Assembly (NCBI RefSeq): GCF_009909195.1
Contig: NZ_JAAAMU010000029.1
Coordinates: 1-61,326 of the forward strand
From: Paenibacillus sacheonensis
Lineage (GTDB): Bacteria > Bacillota > Bacilli > Paenibacillales > Paenibacillaceae
DNA: 61,326 bases
Reading direction: 5' to 3'
Shown here: in pieces, positions 10,473 through 19,195 of the stretch
Numbering within the stretch: position 1 is the stretch's first letter
Layout of the letters: every line of letters starts with the position of its first letter
Made by a program: the position numbers and the translations under genes
The notes under the pieces: model-generated
The model's database searches: none
Told to the model about the DNA's origin: nothing
What the model saw: the letters and a program-made list of their open reading frames with translations, nothing else

Positions 10473-11195
10473 ATGGCAGATCAAGAGGCAACATGGGGCG
10501 TCGTCATCGTGGCGGCGGGACGCGGTACGCGGATGGGAACAGTAGAAAGCAAACAGTATTTGCTGCTGCGGGACAAGCCTATTCTCGTACATACCTTGCA
10601 AACATTCGAAGCCATGAGCGAGATAGCGGCCATGTGCCTCGTTGTCGGACCGCAGGATGTGGAGCGCTGCGAGGCGCTTGTCTCGGATTATGGGCTGCAT
10701 AAAGTCAAGTCGGTTACGGCGGGCGGCAGCGAACGGCAGCATTCCGTCCAGCAGGGGCTGCGCGCGCTGGACGGCGTCGCTGATTGGGTAATGGTGCATG
10801 ACGGCGTGAGGCCTTTCGTGACGCACAAGGCGGTACGCGCATGCATGGCGAAAGCGATGGAGACTGGCGCAGCCGTGCTGGCCGTGCCCGTCAAAGATAC
10901 GATTAAGCAAGTGAACGATAACGGCATCATTACCGCGACACCCGAACGGCGAAGCTTGTGGGCGATTCAAACGCCGCAGGCTTTTCGCCGTTCTTTGCTG
11001 GTGCAGGGGTTGGAGAAGGCCGCGGCCGACCGATTCGTCGGAACCGACGATGCCATGGCGGTCGAACGGCTTGGCGTCGCGGTATCGGTTGCCGAAGGAG
11101 ACTATACGAACATCAAAATAACGACACCGGATGACTTGCCGTATGCGGAGTTTCTGCTGGCGACCCGGGAGCGGGAGAGAGGAACGGACGTATGA
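10473..11195 (+). CDS. ispD: IspD, 2-C-methyl-D-erythritol 4-phosphate cytidylyltransferase
   Basis: The 240-residue protein has the nucleotidyltransferase start VIVAAGRGTRMG (about residues 10-21) that binds CTP and the VHDGVRPFV segment (about 109-117) typical of IspD. It attaches CMP to methylerythritol phosphate in the non-mevalonate isoprenoid pathway. The stop codon overlaps the ispF start by four bases, so the two consecutive pathway genes are translationally coupled. Confidence 0.97.
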   Translation: MADQEATWGVVIVAAGRGTRMGTVESKQYLLLRDKPILVHTLQTFEAMSEIAAMCLVVGPQDVERCEALVSDYGLHKVKSVTAGGSERQHSVQQGLRALDGVADWVMVHDGVRPFVTHKAVRACMAKAMETGAAVLAVPVKDTIKQVNDNGIITATPERRSLWAIQTPQAFRRSLLVQGLEKAAADRFVGTDDAMAVERLGVAVSVAEGDYTNIKITTPDDLPYAEFLLATRERERGTDV

Positions 11196-11677
11196 TTCGA
11201 GTGGGACAGGGATTCGACGTGCATCAACTGGTGGAGGGACGCCCGTGTATTATCGGGGGCGTGACGATTCCGTACGAACGGGGGCTGCTCGGGCATTCCG
11301 ACGCGGACGTGCTGCTGCATGCGATCAGCGATGCGGTTTTGGGCGCGCTCGGCCTCGGCGATATCGGCAAGCATTTTCCGGATACCGATCCGGCCTTCAA
11401 GGATGCGGACAGCGTGAAGCTGCTCCAGCATATATGGGGACTTATTAAAGAGCGGGGATATAAGCTCGGCAATGTGGATGCGACGATCATCGCGCAGCGA
11501 CCGAAGATGCTGCCGTATATTCCTCAAATGGTCGATGTCATCGCTGGTGCCCTCGAGGCGGAAGAGAGCTCTCAGGTAAACGTGAAAGCGACGACGACAG
11601 AGCAGCTCGGCTTCGCCGGACGCGGCGAAGGGATTGCCGCCCAGGCTGTTGTATGCCTCGTAAAAGTTGTGCTATGA
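11192..11677 (+). CDS. ispF: IspF, 2-C-methyl-D-erythritol 2,4-cyclodiphosphate synthase
   Basis: The 161-residue protein shows the zinc ligands of the family in the segment FDVH (D9, H11) and a further histidine in LGHSDADVLLHA. The C-terminal TTTEQLGFAGRGEGI segment is diagnostic. IspF forms the cyclic diphosphate and works as a homotrimer. It is two steps after IspD in the pathway; the intervening kinase gene ispE is not in this window. Confidence 0.98.
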   Translation: MIRVGQGFDVHQLVEGRPCIIGGVTIPYERGLLGHSDADVLLHAISDAVLGALGLGDIGKHFPDTDPAFKDADSVKLLQHIWGLIKERGYKLGNVDATIIAQRPKMLPYIPQMVDVIAGALEAEESSQVNVKATTTEQLGFAGRGEGIAAQAVVCLVKVVL

Positions 11678-11716
11678 TTCAGCAATACAAGAGATGACGG
11701 GAGGAGTCGACAGGTC

Positions 11717-13174
11717 ATGTCCGATTCAATCAGAGTGCGCTATGCGCCGTCTCCGACGGGGCATCTGCACATCGGGAACGCCAGAACGGCCTTATTTAAT
11801 TACTTGTTCGCCCGCAATTTGGGCGGGAAATTCATCATTCGCATCGAAGATACCGACGTCAAACGGAACGTCGCGGGCGGCGAAGAGAGCCAGCTGACGT
11901 ATTTGAAATGGCTCGGCATCACATGGGATGAGAGCGTCGATATCGGCGGCGGCTACGGACCGTATCGTCAGACGGAGCGGCTCGACATTTACCGTGATTA
12001 TTGGCAGGAGCTGCTGGACCGCGGTCTGGCTTACCGATGCTACTGCACGGAGGAAGAGCTGGAGCAGGAGCGGGAAGAACAGACGGCGCGCGGTGAAATG
12101 CCGCGTTATTCCGGCAAGCACCGCAATCTGACGGCGGAGGAGCGGGCTGCGTTCGAAGCGGAAGGCCGCATTCCGAGCGTTCGTTTCCGCGTTCCGGAAG
12201 GCAAGACATACGTGTTCAATGACTTGGTTAAAGGACAAATCAGCTTCGAGTCGGATGGCATCGGCGATTTCGTCATCGTGAAGAAGGACGGTATCCCGAC
12301 CTATAACTTCGCGGTCGCGTTGGATGACCATTTGATGGCAATCAGTCACGTGCTTCGCGGAGAAGACCATATCTCCAATACGCCGCGCCAGCTGATGATT
12401 TACGAAGCGTTTGGCTGGGAGCCGCCGGTGTTCGGCCATATGACGCTGATCGTGAACGAGAACCGCAAGAAGCTCAGCAAGCGCGACGAATCCATCATTC
12501 AATTCATCGAGCAGTACGACAAGCTGGGTTATCTGCCCGAAGCGATGTTCAATTTCATTGCGCTGCTCGGGTGGTCGCCCGAGGGCGAACAGGAGATTTT
12601 CACGCGCGACGAATTGATCGGTGCGTTCACGGCCAATCGCCTCAGCAGGAGCCCTGCCGTATTCGATACGAACAAGCTGGCTTGGATGAACAATGAATAT
12701 ATGAAGAAAACGGAGATCTCCCGCGTCGTCGATCTCTGTCTGCCGCATCTGGAAGCGGCGGGACGCGTGACCGGCGTATTGTCCGATAGTCAGTACGGCT
12801 GGGTAAGCGATCTCGTTGCTTTGTATCAGGACAAACTTCGCTCCGCCTCGGAAATCGTGCCGCTTACGGAGCTGTTCTTTCTCCCGGAGCCCGCGGACGA
12901 AGAAGAAGCGGCTGCGGTACTTGCCGAAGAGCAGGTCCCGGCAGTGCTGGCGGCTTTTCTGGAGCAGGTCAAAGCGATGGAAGATCTCACGGTTGATGGG
13001 ATTAAAGCAGCGATCAAGTCGGTTCAGCAAGCCACGGGTTTCAAAGGCAAACAGCTGTTCATGCCGATTCGCGCCGCATTGACAGGGCAGACGCACGGTC
13101 CCGATCTCAACGCGACCATCGTCTTGCTCGGCCAAGTTAAGGTGCAGGAACGGCTGTCGGCTCGTTTGGGATAG
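11717..13174 (+). CDS. gltX: Glutamyl-tRNA synthetase
   Basis: The 485-residue class I synthetase has the HIGH-type motif HIGN (18-21) and KLSKR (252-256). Length and C-terminal anticodon-binding domain fit the bacterial GluRS. In organisms like this one it normally charges both tRNA-Glu and tRNA-Gln, the latter being corrected by GatCAB. It lies 39 bases behind ispF with its own good ribosome site (GGGAGG). I see no intrinsic terminator after it, although the cysE promoter follows within 40 bases. Confidence 0.98.
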   Translation: MSDSIRVRYAPSPTGHLHIGNARTALFNYLFARNLGGKFIIRIEDTDVKRNVAGGEESQLTYLKWLGITWDESVDIGGGYGPYRQTERLDIYRDYWQELLDRGLAYRCYCTEEELEQEREEQTARGEMPRYSGKHRNLTAEERAAFEAEGRIPSVRFRVPEGKTYVFNDLVKGQISFESDGIGDFVIVKKDGIPTYNFAVALDDHLMAISHVLRGEDHISNTPRQLMIYEAFGWEPPVFGHMTLIVNENRKKLSKRDESIIQFIEQYDKLGYLPEAMFNFIALLGWSPEGEQEIFTRDELIGAFTANRLSRSPAVFDTNKLAWMNNEYMKKTEISRVVDLCLPHLEAAGRVTGVLSDSQYGWVSDLVALYQDKLRSASEIVPLTELFFLPEPADEEEAAAVLAEEQVPAVLAAFLEQVKAMEDLTVDGIKAAIKSVQQATGFKGKQLFMPIRAALTGQTHGPDLNATIVLLGQVKVQERLSARLG

Positions 13175-13208
13175 CCGGCTTCATCCGTCAGAACGGGCGG
13201 CAGGCCAC

Positions 13209-13237
13209 TTGTCAGTTCTAGGACTGTGGGCTATACT
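13209..13237 (+). promoter_or_regulatory. Promoter of the cysE operon
   Basis: TTGTCA (13209-13214) and TATACT (13232-13237) are separated by exactly 17 bp. The expected start near 13244 puts the whole T-box leader on the transcript. Confidence 0.72.
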
Positions 13238-13244
13238 TGAACTA

Positions 13245-13585
13245 ACTCAATCCGTACCAATCGTACCGTCGATGAGTTCGACTACAATTATAAGGCATAG
13301 AACAGGATCGTTTATTTCAATCGGAAATGACAGAGATGGCGACCTTTCGAACGGAGCCGCACGAGGGAGTTCGTTCGATCGGGTGGAAGTCGCCGCTTTC
13401 CGGAGATAGACATTGCGCCTGGGAGCCGCATCTCCGAACTGCCGTGCGCAGGGTGGGCGATGACGAACGCGTCCTCGTTACGGACGAATGAGATCGTACG
13501 CTGCGAAAGCATGCGCTGCGAAGCAGAGTGGAACCGCGTTGAAAATACGCCTCTGCAGCCTTTTATGGGCTGCGGGGGCTTTTTG
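13245..13585 (+). promoter_or_regulatory. T-box riboswitch upstream of cysE-cysS
   Basis: The conserved T-box sequence AGTGGAACCGCG is at 13527-13538. It is followed by a 12-bp terminator stem (13549-13560 with 13568-13579, GU pairs included) and five T. The 5' part contains the GACAGAGA and GATGA elements expected for the stem I kink-turn. Uncharged tRNA-Cys would hold the antiterminator open and switch on cysE, cysS and the genes behind them. TGC triplets lie at 13414, 13440 and 13445; I could not decide which is the specifier codon. This leader fills most of the 528-base gap before cysE. Confidence 0.9.
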
Positions 13586-13702
13586 TTTGCCTGTCCAGTG
13601 CGAAGAGGGGCCGTTTAGGCACAGGCAGAATGAAAACTTGCCGCGCCGCTGTTGGCGGCGGTGAGCCGCTTCACCTTGGTTTGTAGAGAGGGGGACTTGA
13701 CC

Positions 13703-14389
13703 ATGCTGCGCAATATGAAATCCGACATCCAGGCCGTACTCGAGAATGATCCCGCTGCGCGCAATATGTTCGAGATCGTGTTCACGTACTCGGGGCTTCA
13801 TGCCATCTGGGCGCATCGGATCGCACATCGATTATTCAAGCGCAAATGGTTTACGCTCGCCAGAATGATCTCGCAATTGAGCCGGTTTTTCACGGGTATC
13901 GAAATTCATCCCGGCGCGCGTATCGGAAATCGGTTGTTCATCGACCACGGAATGGGCATCGTCATCGGGGAAACGTGTGAAATCGGCGACAATGTCATCA
14001 TTTATCAAGGCGTTACGCTGGGCGGCACGGGCAAAGAGAAGGGCAAGCGGCATCCGACGATCGGCAATAACGTCGTCATTGCTTCGGGAGCGAAAGTTCT
14101 AGGGTCCTTCACCGTTGGAGACAATGTGAATATCGGCGCGAATTCCGTCGTGCTGCGCGAGGTCCCTGCCAATAGTACAGTGGTCGGCATACCGGGTCGG
14201 ATCGTCAAGCGTAATGGCGCACGGGTAAACGATCGGCTCAATCATGCCCAGCTTCCCGATCCCGTCATTGAAATGCTGCGGGCCATGCAGAAGGAAGTAT
14301 CGGATCTGCGGGCGGAGCTGGAGCAAGAGAAAGAGTTGGCGAAGGAAAGAAATAAACAGCCTGTAGCTGGAGGAGAACCAAGACTATGA
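13703..14389 (+). CDS. cysE: Serine O-acetyltransferase
   Basis: The product has 228 residues from ATG 13703, which follows AGAGGGGG; the longer in-frame start at 13652 lies outside the conserved region. After an N-terminal helical part, a left-handed beta helix of hexapeptide repeats carries the catalytic DHG segment and GVTLGGTGK, the acetyl-CoA binding loop. It makes O-acetylserine, the carbon skeleton for cysteine. Its last codons overlap cysS by four bases. Expression should follow the charging state of tRNA-Cys through the T-box. Confidence 0.97.
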   Translation: MLRNMKSDIQAVLENDPAARNMFEIVFTYSGLHAIWAHRIAHRLFKRKWFTLARMISQLSRFFTGIEIHPGARIGNRLFIDHGMGIVIGETCEIGDNVIIYQGVTLGGTGKEKGKRHPTIGNNVVIASGAKVLGSFTVGDNVNIGANSVVLREVPANSTVVGIPGRIVKRNGARVNDRLNHAQLPDPVIEMLRAMQKEVSDLRAELEQEKELAKERNKQPVAGGEPRL

Positions 14390-15786
14390 CCTTACGAATT
14401 TATAATACATTGACGCGCGAGAAGGAAGATTTCAAGCCCCTTGTACCGGGTAAAGTAAACATGTACGTTTGCGGACCGACGGTCTATGACTATATTCATA
14501 TCGGCAATGCGCGTCCGGCGATTTTCTTCGATGTCGTGCGCCGTTACCTGGAATCGCTCGACTACGATGTTCGCTACGTGGTGAACTTTACCGACGTCGA
14601 TGACAAATTGATCCGTAAAGCGGAACAGCTGGGAACGACGGTTCCGGAAGTGGCTGAACGGTTCATTGCCGCTTTCAACGAGAATATCGAAGGGCTGGGC
14701 ATTCATAAAGCGACGATGAATCCGCGCGTGACGGAGAATATTCCGGAGATCATCGCGTTTATCGAAGAACTGGTTGCGAATGGCCACGCCTACGAGAACG
14801 GCGGCGATGTGTTTTTCCGAACGGGCATGTTCCCTGACTACGGCAAGCTCTCCCATCAGAACTTGGAGGAGCTGCAGCTAGGTATTCGGATCGGCGTCGA
14901 CGAGCGTAAGGAGAACGGTCAGGACTTCGTGTTGTGGAAGGCGGCGAAGCCCGGAGAGATCAACTGGGCGAGTCCATGGGGACCGGGGCGTCCGGGCTGG
15001 CATATCGAATGCTCGGCAATGGCGCGCAAGTATTTGGGTGAGACGCTCGACATCCATGGCGGCGGGCATGACCTTCAGTTCCCTCATCACGAGTGCGAAA
15101 TTGCGCAATCGGAATCGGTAACGGGCAAACCGCTCGCTACATATTGGATGCACAACGGGTATATTAATATCAACAACGAGAAAATGTCCAAATCCCTCGG
15201 CAACGGAATCACGGTTCAGGACATGCTGACGCGCATCAAGCCGGCGGTTATCCGGTACTTCATGCTTTCGGCTCACTACCGGAGCCCGCTGAACTTCAGC
15301 GACGAAACGATCGCGCAGGCGGAGAACAGCATCGAGCGCATCGCCAATTCCGTCGCGAATATCAAACATCGCCTGGAAGCCGCGGTCAGTGAGCCTGGAG
15401 AGGAACTGGCCCCGCTGAAGGCACGCATCGAAGACATTAAAGCGCAATTCAATGCCAAAATGGACGACGACTTCAATACCCCGGATGCGATTACCGCCGT
15501 ATTCGAACTGGTCAGCGAGGCGAACCTGCATTTGCAGCGGCCAGTGGTATCCCCGGAGGCGCTGCAGCTCCTGCTTGCGGCATTTGAAATGTTTGACCGC
15601 GTGCTCGGGTTGCTGGCAGCCGACGAAGCGCTGTTGGATGAGGAGATCGACGCGCTCATCGTAGAACGTACGGAAGCCAGAAGCAGCAAGAATTGGAAGC
15701 GGGCTGACGAGATCCGGGACCTGCTCGCCGAGAAAGGGATCGTCCTGGAAGATACGCCGCAGGGTATTCGATGGAGACGCAAGTGA
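14386..15786 (+). CDS. cysS: Cysteinyl-tRNA synthetase
   Basis: The 466-residue class I enzyme has C29 as first zinc ligand, HIGN at 38-41 and KMSKS at 266-270. Zinc in the active site selects cysteine. It overlaps cysE at its start and mrnC at its end. Pairing cysteine synthesis and cysteine charging behind one T-box is common in Firmicutes. Confidence 0.98.
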   Translation: MTLRIYNTLTREKEDFKPLVPGKVNMYVCGPTVYDYIHIGNARPAIFFDVVRRYLESLDYDVRYVVNFTDVDDKLIRKAEQLGTTVPEVAERFIAAFNENIEGLGIHKATMNPRVTENIPEIIAFIEELVANGHAYENGGDVFFRTGMFPDYGKLSHQNLEELQLGIRIGVDERKENGQDFVLWKAAKPGEINWASPWGPGRPGWHIECSAMARKYLGETLDIHGGGHDLQFPHHECEIAQSESVTGKPLATYWMHNGYININNEKMSKSLGNGITVQDMLTRIKPAVIRYFMLSAHYRSPLNFSDETIAQAENSIERIANSVANIKHRLEAAVSEPGEELAPLKARIEDIKAQFNAKMDDDFNTPDAITAVFELVSEANLHLQRPVVSPEALQLLLAAFEMFDRVLGLLAADEALLDEEIDALIVERTEARSSKNWKRADEIRDLLAEKGIVLEDTPQGIRWRRK

Positions 15787-16247
15787 AGGGCGGCCGATCC
15801 GACGAACTGAATCTGTGGTTTCATGAGCCGACCAAACCGATCAATCTCATGAATCCCATCGTACTTGCTTATATCGGGGATGCCGTCTATGAAGTGCTCG
15901 TGCGCCAGTATTTGATTTCGCTGCCTAACCATAAGCCGAACCACTTGCATAAACAAGCGACACAATTCGTATCGGCCAAAGCACAGTTTCTCATTCTCGA
16001 GAAATGGCGTCCGCATCTGAGTGAAGCGGAAGCGGACGTCGTGCGGCGGGGACGCAACGCGAAGTCGGGCACGATGCCCAAAAACGCAGATCCTGCGCAT
16101 TACAAACAAGCGACGTCGCTGGAATGCCTCGTCGGTTACTTATATTATGGGAAGCAGGTCGGTCGACTGCGAGAGCTGATGGCCATCGCTTTCGGCGAAA
16201 TGGATGACACGCCGGTCGAGGCCGGCATAAACGAAGGAGAATCATAA
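15771..16247 (+). CDS. mrnC: Mini-ribonuclease 3
   Basis: The 158-residue protein is an RNase III catalytic domain without the double-stranded RNA binding domain. The signature AYIGDAVYEVLVR (about residues 35-47) and ATSLECLVGYLY (about 115-126) carry the acidic catalytic residues. In B. subtilis Mini-III trims the ends of 23S rRNA precursors. It overlaps the cysS end by 16 bases and its stop overlaps the rlmB start by one base. Confidence 0.96.
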   Translation: METQVKGGRSDELNLWFHEPTKPINLMNPIVLAYIGDAVYEVLVRQYLISLPNHKPNHLHKQATQFVSAKAQFLILEKWRPHLSEAEADVVRRGRNAKSGTMPKNADPAHYKQATSLECLVGYLYYGKQVGRLRELMAIAFGEMDDTPVEAGINEGES

Positions 16248-17011
16248 TGAGCGAACATGAAGAAGAGTCCTCACAGGAATGGATAGCAGGCAAGCATCCG
16301 GTTATGGAAGCACTGCGCTCCGGACGTGAGATCAATAAAATTTGGGTGGCCGAGCAGGCGCAGAAGAACGCGCAGCCTATGATGCTGGAAGCCAAGAAAG
16401 CGGGTATCATCGTCCAAATCGTAGATAAGCGCAAGCTGGATCAAATGGTGGATGGCATGGCTCACCAAGGGATCGTCGCGCAAGCGGCGGCTCATCGATA
16501 TTTTGAAGTCGACGAATTGTTGGCACGCGCGAAGGAAAGCGGTGAGCTCCCGTTCTTTTTGCTGTTGGACGAGATCGAGGATCCGCATAATCTGGGATCC
16601 ATCCTGAGGACAGCGGAGTGCACTGGTGTACATGGCGTAATCATTCCGAAACGCCGGTCTGCTTCTCTGACGGCAACGGTAACCAAAACATCCGCAGGCG
16701 CGGTGGAGTATGTCCCCGTAGCACGGATTACGAATATGGCCCAAACGATCGACAAGCTCAAGGAAGCGGGCGTTTGGGTAGCGGGCGCCGATGTCGGCGC
16801 GGAGCGAGATGTATTCGCATCCGGCATGAAGTTCGACATGCCGCTGGCGATCGTCATTGGCAACGAGGCGAAGGGGATCGGAAGACTGATTCGCGAGAAA
16901 TGCGATTTTCTCATCAAGCTCCCCATGCACGGGCAATTGAATTCATTGAACGCGTCCGTCGCTGCCGGCGTGCTGATGTATGAAGTATTGCGGCAGCGTA
17001 TTGGCAAGTAG
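16247..17011 (+). CDS. rlmB: RlmB, 23S rRNA guanosine-2'-O-methyltransferase
   Basis: The 254-residue SPOUT enzyme has an N-terminal L30e-like substrate domain and the three knot motifs: NLGSILRTAE (about 109-118), IVIGNEAKGIGR, and LNSLNASVAAGVLMYE near the end. It probably methylates G2251 (E. coli numbering) in the ribosomal P loop, using SAM. The sequence alone does not exclude another related 2'-O target. It starts on the last base of the mrnC stop. Confidence 0.95.
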   Translation: MSEHEEESSQEWIAGKHPVMEALRSGREINKIWVAEQAQKNAQPMMLEAKKAGIIVQIVDKRKLDQMVDGMAHQGIVAQAAAHRYFEVDELLARAKESGELPFFLLLDEIEDPHNLGSILRTAECTGVHGVIIPKRRSASLTATVTKTSAGAVEYVPVARITNMAQTIDKLKEAGVWVAGADVGAERDVFASGMKFDMPLAIVIGNEAKGIGRLIREKCDFLIKLPMHGQLNSLNASVAAGVLMYEVLRQRIGK

Positions 17012-17013
17012 CC

Positions 17014-17535
17014 GTGCGGCGGCGCGATGACGTTCTGCTCGTTGACGGCTACAATATGATCGGCGCTTGGCCGGAGCTTGCGTCCTTGCGGGACAAGGGG
17101 TTGGAGGATGCGCGCGACCGTTTGCTCGAGATGCTTGCGGATTACCAGGGCTTCACGGGGTTGATGGTCGTCGTCGTGTTCGACGCGCATCAAGTGCCGG
17201 GCGCAGGATCCACGTTCAAACAGCACCGCTTGACGGTTGTCTTTACGAAGGAGAAGGAAACGGCTGACGCCTGCATCGAGCGGCTTGCCGCGGAGCTTGC
17301 CATGCGAAGCCGCAACATTCATGTCGCCACGTCCGACATGGCCGAGCAGCACGTGACCTTCGGTAAGGGAGCGCTTCGCTTATCCGCCCGCGAGCTGCTC
17401 ATCGAACTCAAACAGAACCGTAAAGCGATTGAACAAAAGGTTGAACATAAGAGCCAAGTCCGCAATGAGCTGGATGGCAATCTTAGCATGGAAGTCCGCT
17501 TGAAATTAGAAAAGTGGCGCAGGGGCGGAAAGTGA
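17014..17535 (+). CDS. rae1: Rae1 (YacP), NYN-domain ribosome-associated endoribonuclease
   Basis: The 173-residue protein is a PIN-like NYN domain with LLVDGYNMIGAW near the start, then VVFDAHQVPG and an acidic ETADACIE segment that complete the active site. In B. subtilis Rae1 enters the ribosomal A site and cuts certain mRNAs during translation. The GTG start lies two bases behind the rlmB stop and has no clear ribosome site of its own, so translation probably depends on rlmB. Confidence 0.92.
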   Translation: MRRRDDVLLVDGYNMIGAWPELASLRDKGLEDARDRLLEMLADYQGFTGLMVVVVFDAHQVPGAGSTFKQHRLTVVFTKEKETADACIERLAAELAMRSRNIHVATSDMAEQHVTFGKGALRLSARELLIELKQNRKAIEQKVEHKSQVRNELDGNLSMEVRLKLEKWRRGGK

Positions 17536-17645
17536 CCGGATCCATATGCCATGCGCAAGTGAGGTTATTTGACGTATAAACCAAAATTAACGGTTTGAAA
17601 TCCCATTTATTCCATATAGTTAGTGTTGTTTTGCGGTGATCCTCA

Positions 17646-17675
17646 TTGACGTTTAAAGGTTACGTACTGTATACT
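17646..17675 (+). promoter_or_regulatory. Promoter of sigH
   Basis: TTGACG (17646-17651) and TATACT (17670-17675) are 18 bp apart. It is the best vegetative promoter in the 286-base gap before sigH. The remainder of the gap is AT-rich and without recognisable elements. Confidence 0.65.
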
Positions 17676-17821
17676 GGGTCTATGTTTCTGAACGGTGATA
17701 GCTGCTAGATTATCCCATATTCTAGCGAACACGATCTGTTGATAAGACATTGCGGGCCGGTAAATAGTTTTAGCTGCTGAAGTTAAGGGCTTTTATGCCT
17801 TTCGAGCCGGAGGGATTGTTC

Positions 17822-18472
17822 GTGAGCATCGACCTCAGAGATTGGAAAACGCTGGACTTTGACTGCAAAACGGACGAAGACGTGGTCGAATTGGTTCGCG
17901 AAGGCGACGGCGAAGCGTTGGAGTATTTAATTAATAAATATAAGAACTTTGTCCGTGCCAAAGCGCGTTCCTATTTTCTCATCGGGGCCGATCGCGAAGA
18001 TATTGTGCAAGAGGGCATGATCGGGCTTTATAAAGCAATACGGGATTTCAGAGGCGAGAAGCTGGCGTCGTTCAAGGCATTCGCTGAGCTGTGCATCACG
18101 AGGCAGATCATTACGGCCATTAAGACGGCTACGCGCCAGAAGCACATTCCGCTGAATTCATACGTCTCGCTGGACAAGCCGATCTACGACGAAGATTCCG
18201 ACCGGACGCTTCTGGACGTCATCTGCGGGACCCGCGTATCGGATCCGGAAGAGCTGATTATCAACCAGGAGGAATTTGTAGGCCTGGAAGACAAGATGTC
18301 TGAGATATTGAGCGACTTGGAACGCAAAGTATTGATGCTTTATTTGGATGGAAAATCCTACCAGGAAATCGCCGTTGATTTGGACCGCCACGTGAAGTCG
18401 ATCGATAATGCGTTGCAGCGCGTGAAGCGCAAGCTCGAGCGATATTTAGAAGTTCGAGATATCGGAATTTAA
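17822..18472 (+). CDS. sigH: RNA polymerase sigma-H factor
   Basis: The product has 216 residues when started at GTG 17822, which sits seven bases behind GGAGGG. The in-frame ATG 17795 has no ribosome site and gives an unusual extension. Region 2 (YKNFVRAKARSYFLIGAD, then EDIVQEGMIGLYKAIRDF) and the C-terminal region 4 helix-turn-helix (SYQEIAVDL, about 174-195) are very close to B. subtilis SigH. SigH directs genes of the transition from growth to sporulation and competence. A terminator follows, so it is a single-gene unit. Confidence 0.97.
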   Translation: MSIDLRDWKTLDFDCKTDEDVVELVREGDGEALEYLINKYKNFVRAKARSYFLIGADREDIVQEGMIGLYKAIRDFRGEKLASFKAFAELCITRQIITAIKTATRQKHIPLNSYVSLDKPIYDEDSDRTLLDVICGTRVSDPEELIINQEEFVGLEDKMSEILSDLERKVLMLYLDGKSYQEIAVDLDRHVKSIDNALQRVKRKLERYLEVRDIGI

Positions 18473-18484
18473 CTTTGTCTAATT

Positions 18485-18506
18485 AGAGCCGTTAAGGCTC
18501 TTTTTT
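18485..18506 (+). terminator. Terminator after sigH
   Basis: AGAGCC pairs with GGCTCT around a 5-base loop and is followed by five to six T. It starts 13 bases after the sigH stop. The gap from here to rpmG (320 bases in all) holds only this terminator, a featureless stretch and the rpmG promoter. Confidence 0.9.
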
Positions 18507-18658
18507 AATGGGAAGGGTTTTCGGCGTTTGAAACCACGGATTGGTGACGATACTGGTTGATGACGAAGAGAAAATTTTCGCCTGTTTGCGCTGTTGTGCC
18601 TCGAGCCAAAACGTACAATTGCCTAGCTGATAGAGAGGTGCTGCGGCACGGTTTTCCA

Positions 18659-18687
18659 TTGACACTCCCTAGTGCTTGTGATAAAGT
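18659..18687 (+). promoter_or_regulatory. Strong promoter of rpmG-secE-nusG
   Basis: A perfect TTGACA (18659-18664), a 17-bp spacer and TAAAGT (18682-18687) with an upstream TG (18679-18680) make an extended -10 promoter. Confidence 0.8.
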
Positions 18688-18792
18688 GTTTTGGTAGCCC
18701 TAAATAGGTCTTTTTTTATTATGGGTCAATCAGGCTAGATTCACATACAGCGCAGCAAACTTTATCCATGCTTAGTTTGGGAGGTGTCAACA

Positions 18793-18942
18793 ATGCGGGT
18801 AATTATTACGTTGGCTTGCACAAACTGCAAACAAAGAAACTATGCTTCCAGCAAGAACAAACGGAATCACCCCGACCGTATTGAGATGAAGAAGTTTTGC
18901 AAGTATTGTAACGAGCATACTCCTCATCGCGAAACAAGATAG
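18793..18942 (+). CDS. rpmG: 50S ribosomal protein L33
   Basis: The product is 49 residues long and has no overlap with a neighbour. Two CxxC pairs (ACTNC and FCKYC) form a zinc ribbon, so this is the zinc-binding C+ form rather than the zinc-free form. L33 sits near the E site of the large subunit. The gene precedes secE and nusG, as in most Firmicutes, behind GGGAGGTG (18779-18786). Confidence 0.95.
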   Translation: MRVIITLACTNCKQRNYASSKNKRNHPDRIEMKKFCKYCNEHTPHRETR

Positions 18943-18962
18943 GTCATTTTGGAGGTGTGGAC

Positions 18963-19172
18963 GTGGCATTTTTAGCTAAACTGAAGCAAAGCTTCGGGTC
19001 GACGTTTTCCTTCTTCACCGACAGCTTCGCGGAATTGAAGAAAGTCCGCTGGCCAAGCCGAAAAGAATTGACTAGCTATTCGCTCGTGGTTTTCTTCACG
19101 ATCATAGCGATGACAATTTACTTCTGGGTACTTGACATTGGAATTTCCGCATTGGTCGAACTGATTGTTTAA
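18963..19172 (+). CDS. secE: SecE, protein translocase subunit
   Basis: The 69-residue protein has an amphipathic helix with the conserved LKKVRWPSRKEL segment (about 26-37) and a single C-terminal membrane helix. SecE clamps SecY in the translocon. GTG 18963 is chosen because GGAGGTG ends five bases before it; another in-frame GTG at 18957 overlaps that site. The partner secY is in the spc cluster at 45405. Confidence 0.93.
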   Translation: MAFLAKLKQSFGSTFSFFTDSFAELKKVRWPSRKELTSYSLVVFFTIIAMTIYFWVLDIGISALVELIV

Positions 19173-19195
19173 GAAGGGGCCAAGGGTGGCTTGTT

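Noticed and set aside
11792..13135. 447-codon minus-strand frame opposite gltX
   Set aside because: Antisense shadow; no homology recognised and no promoter.
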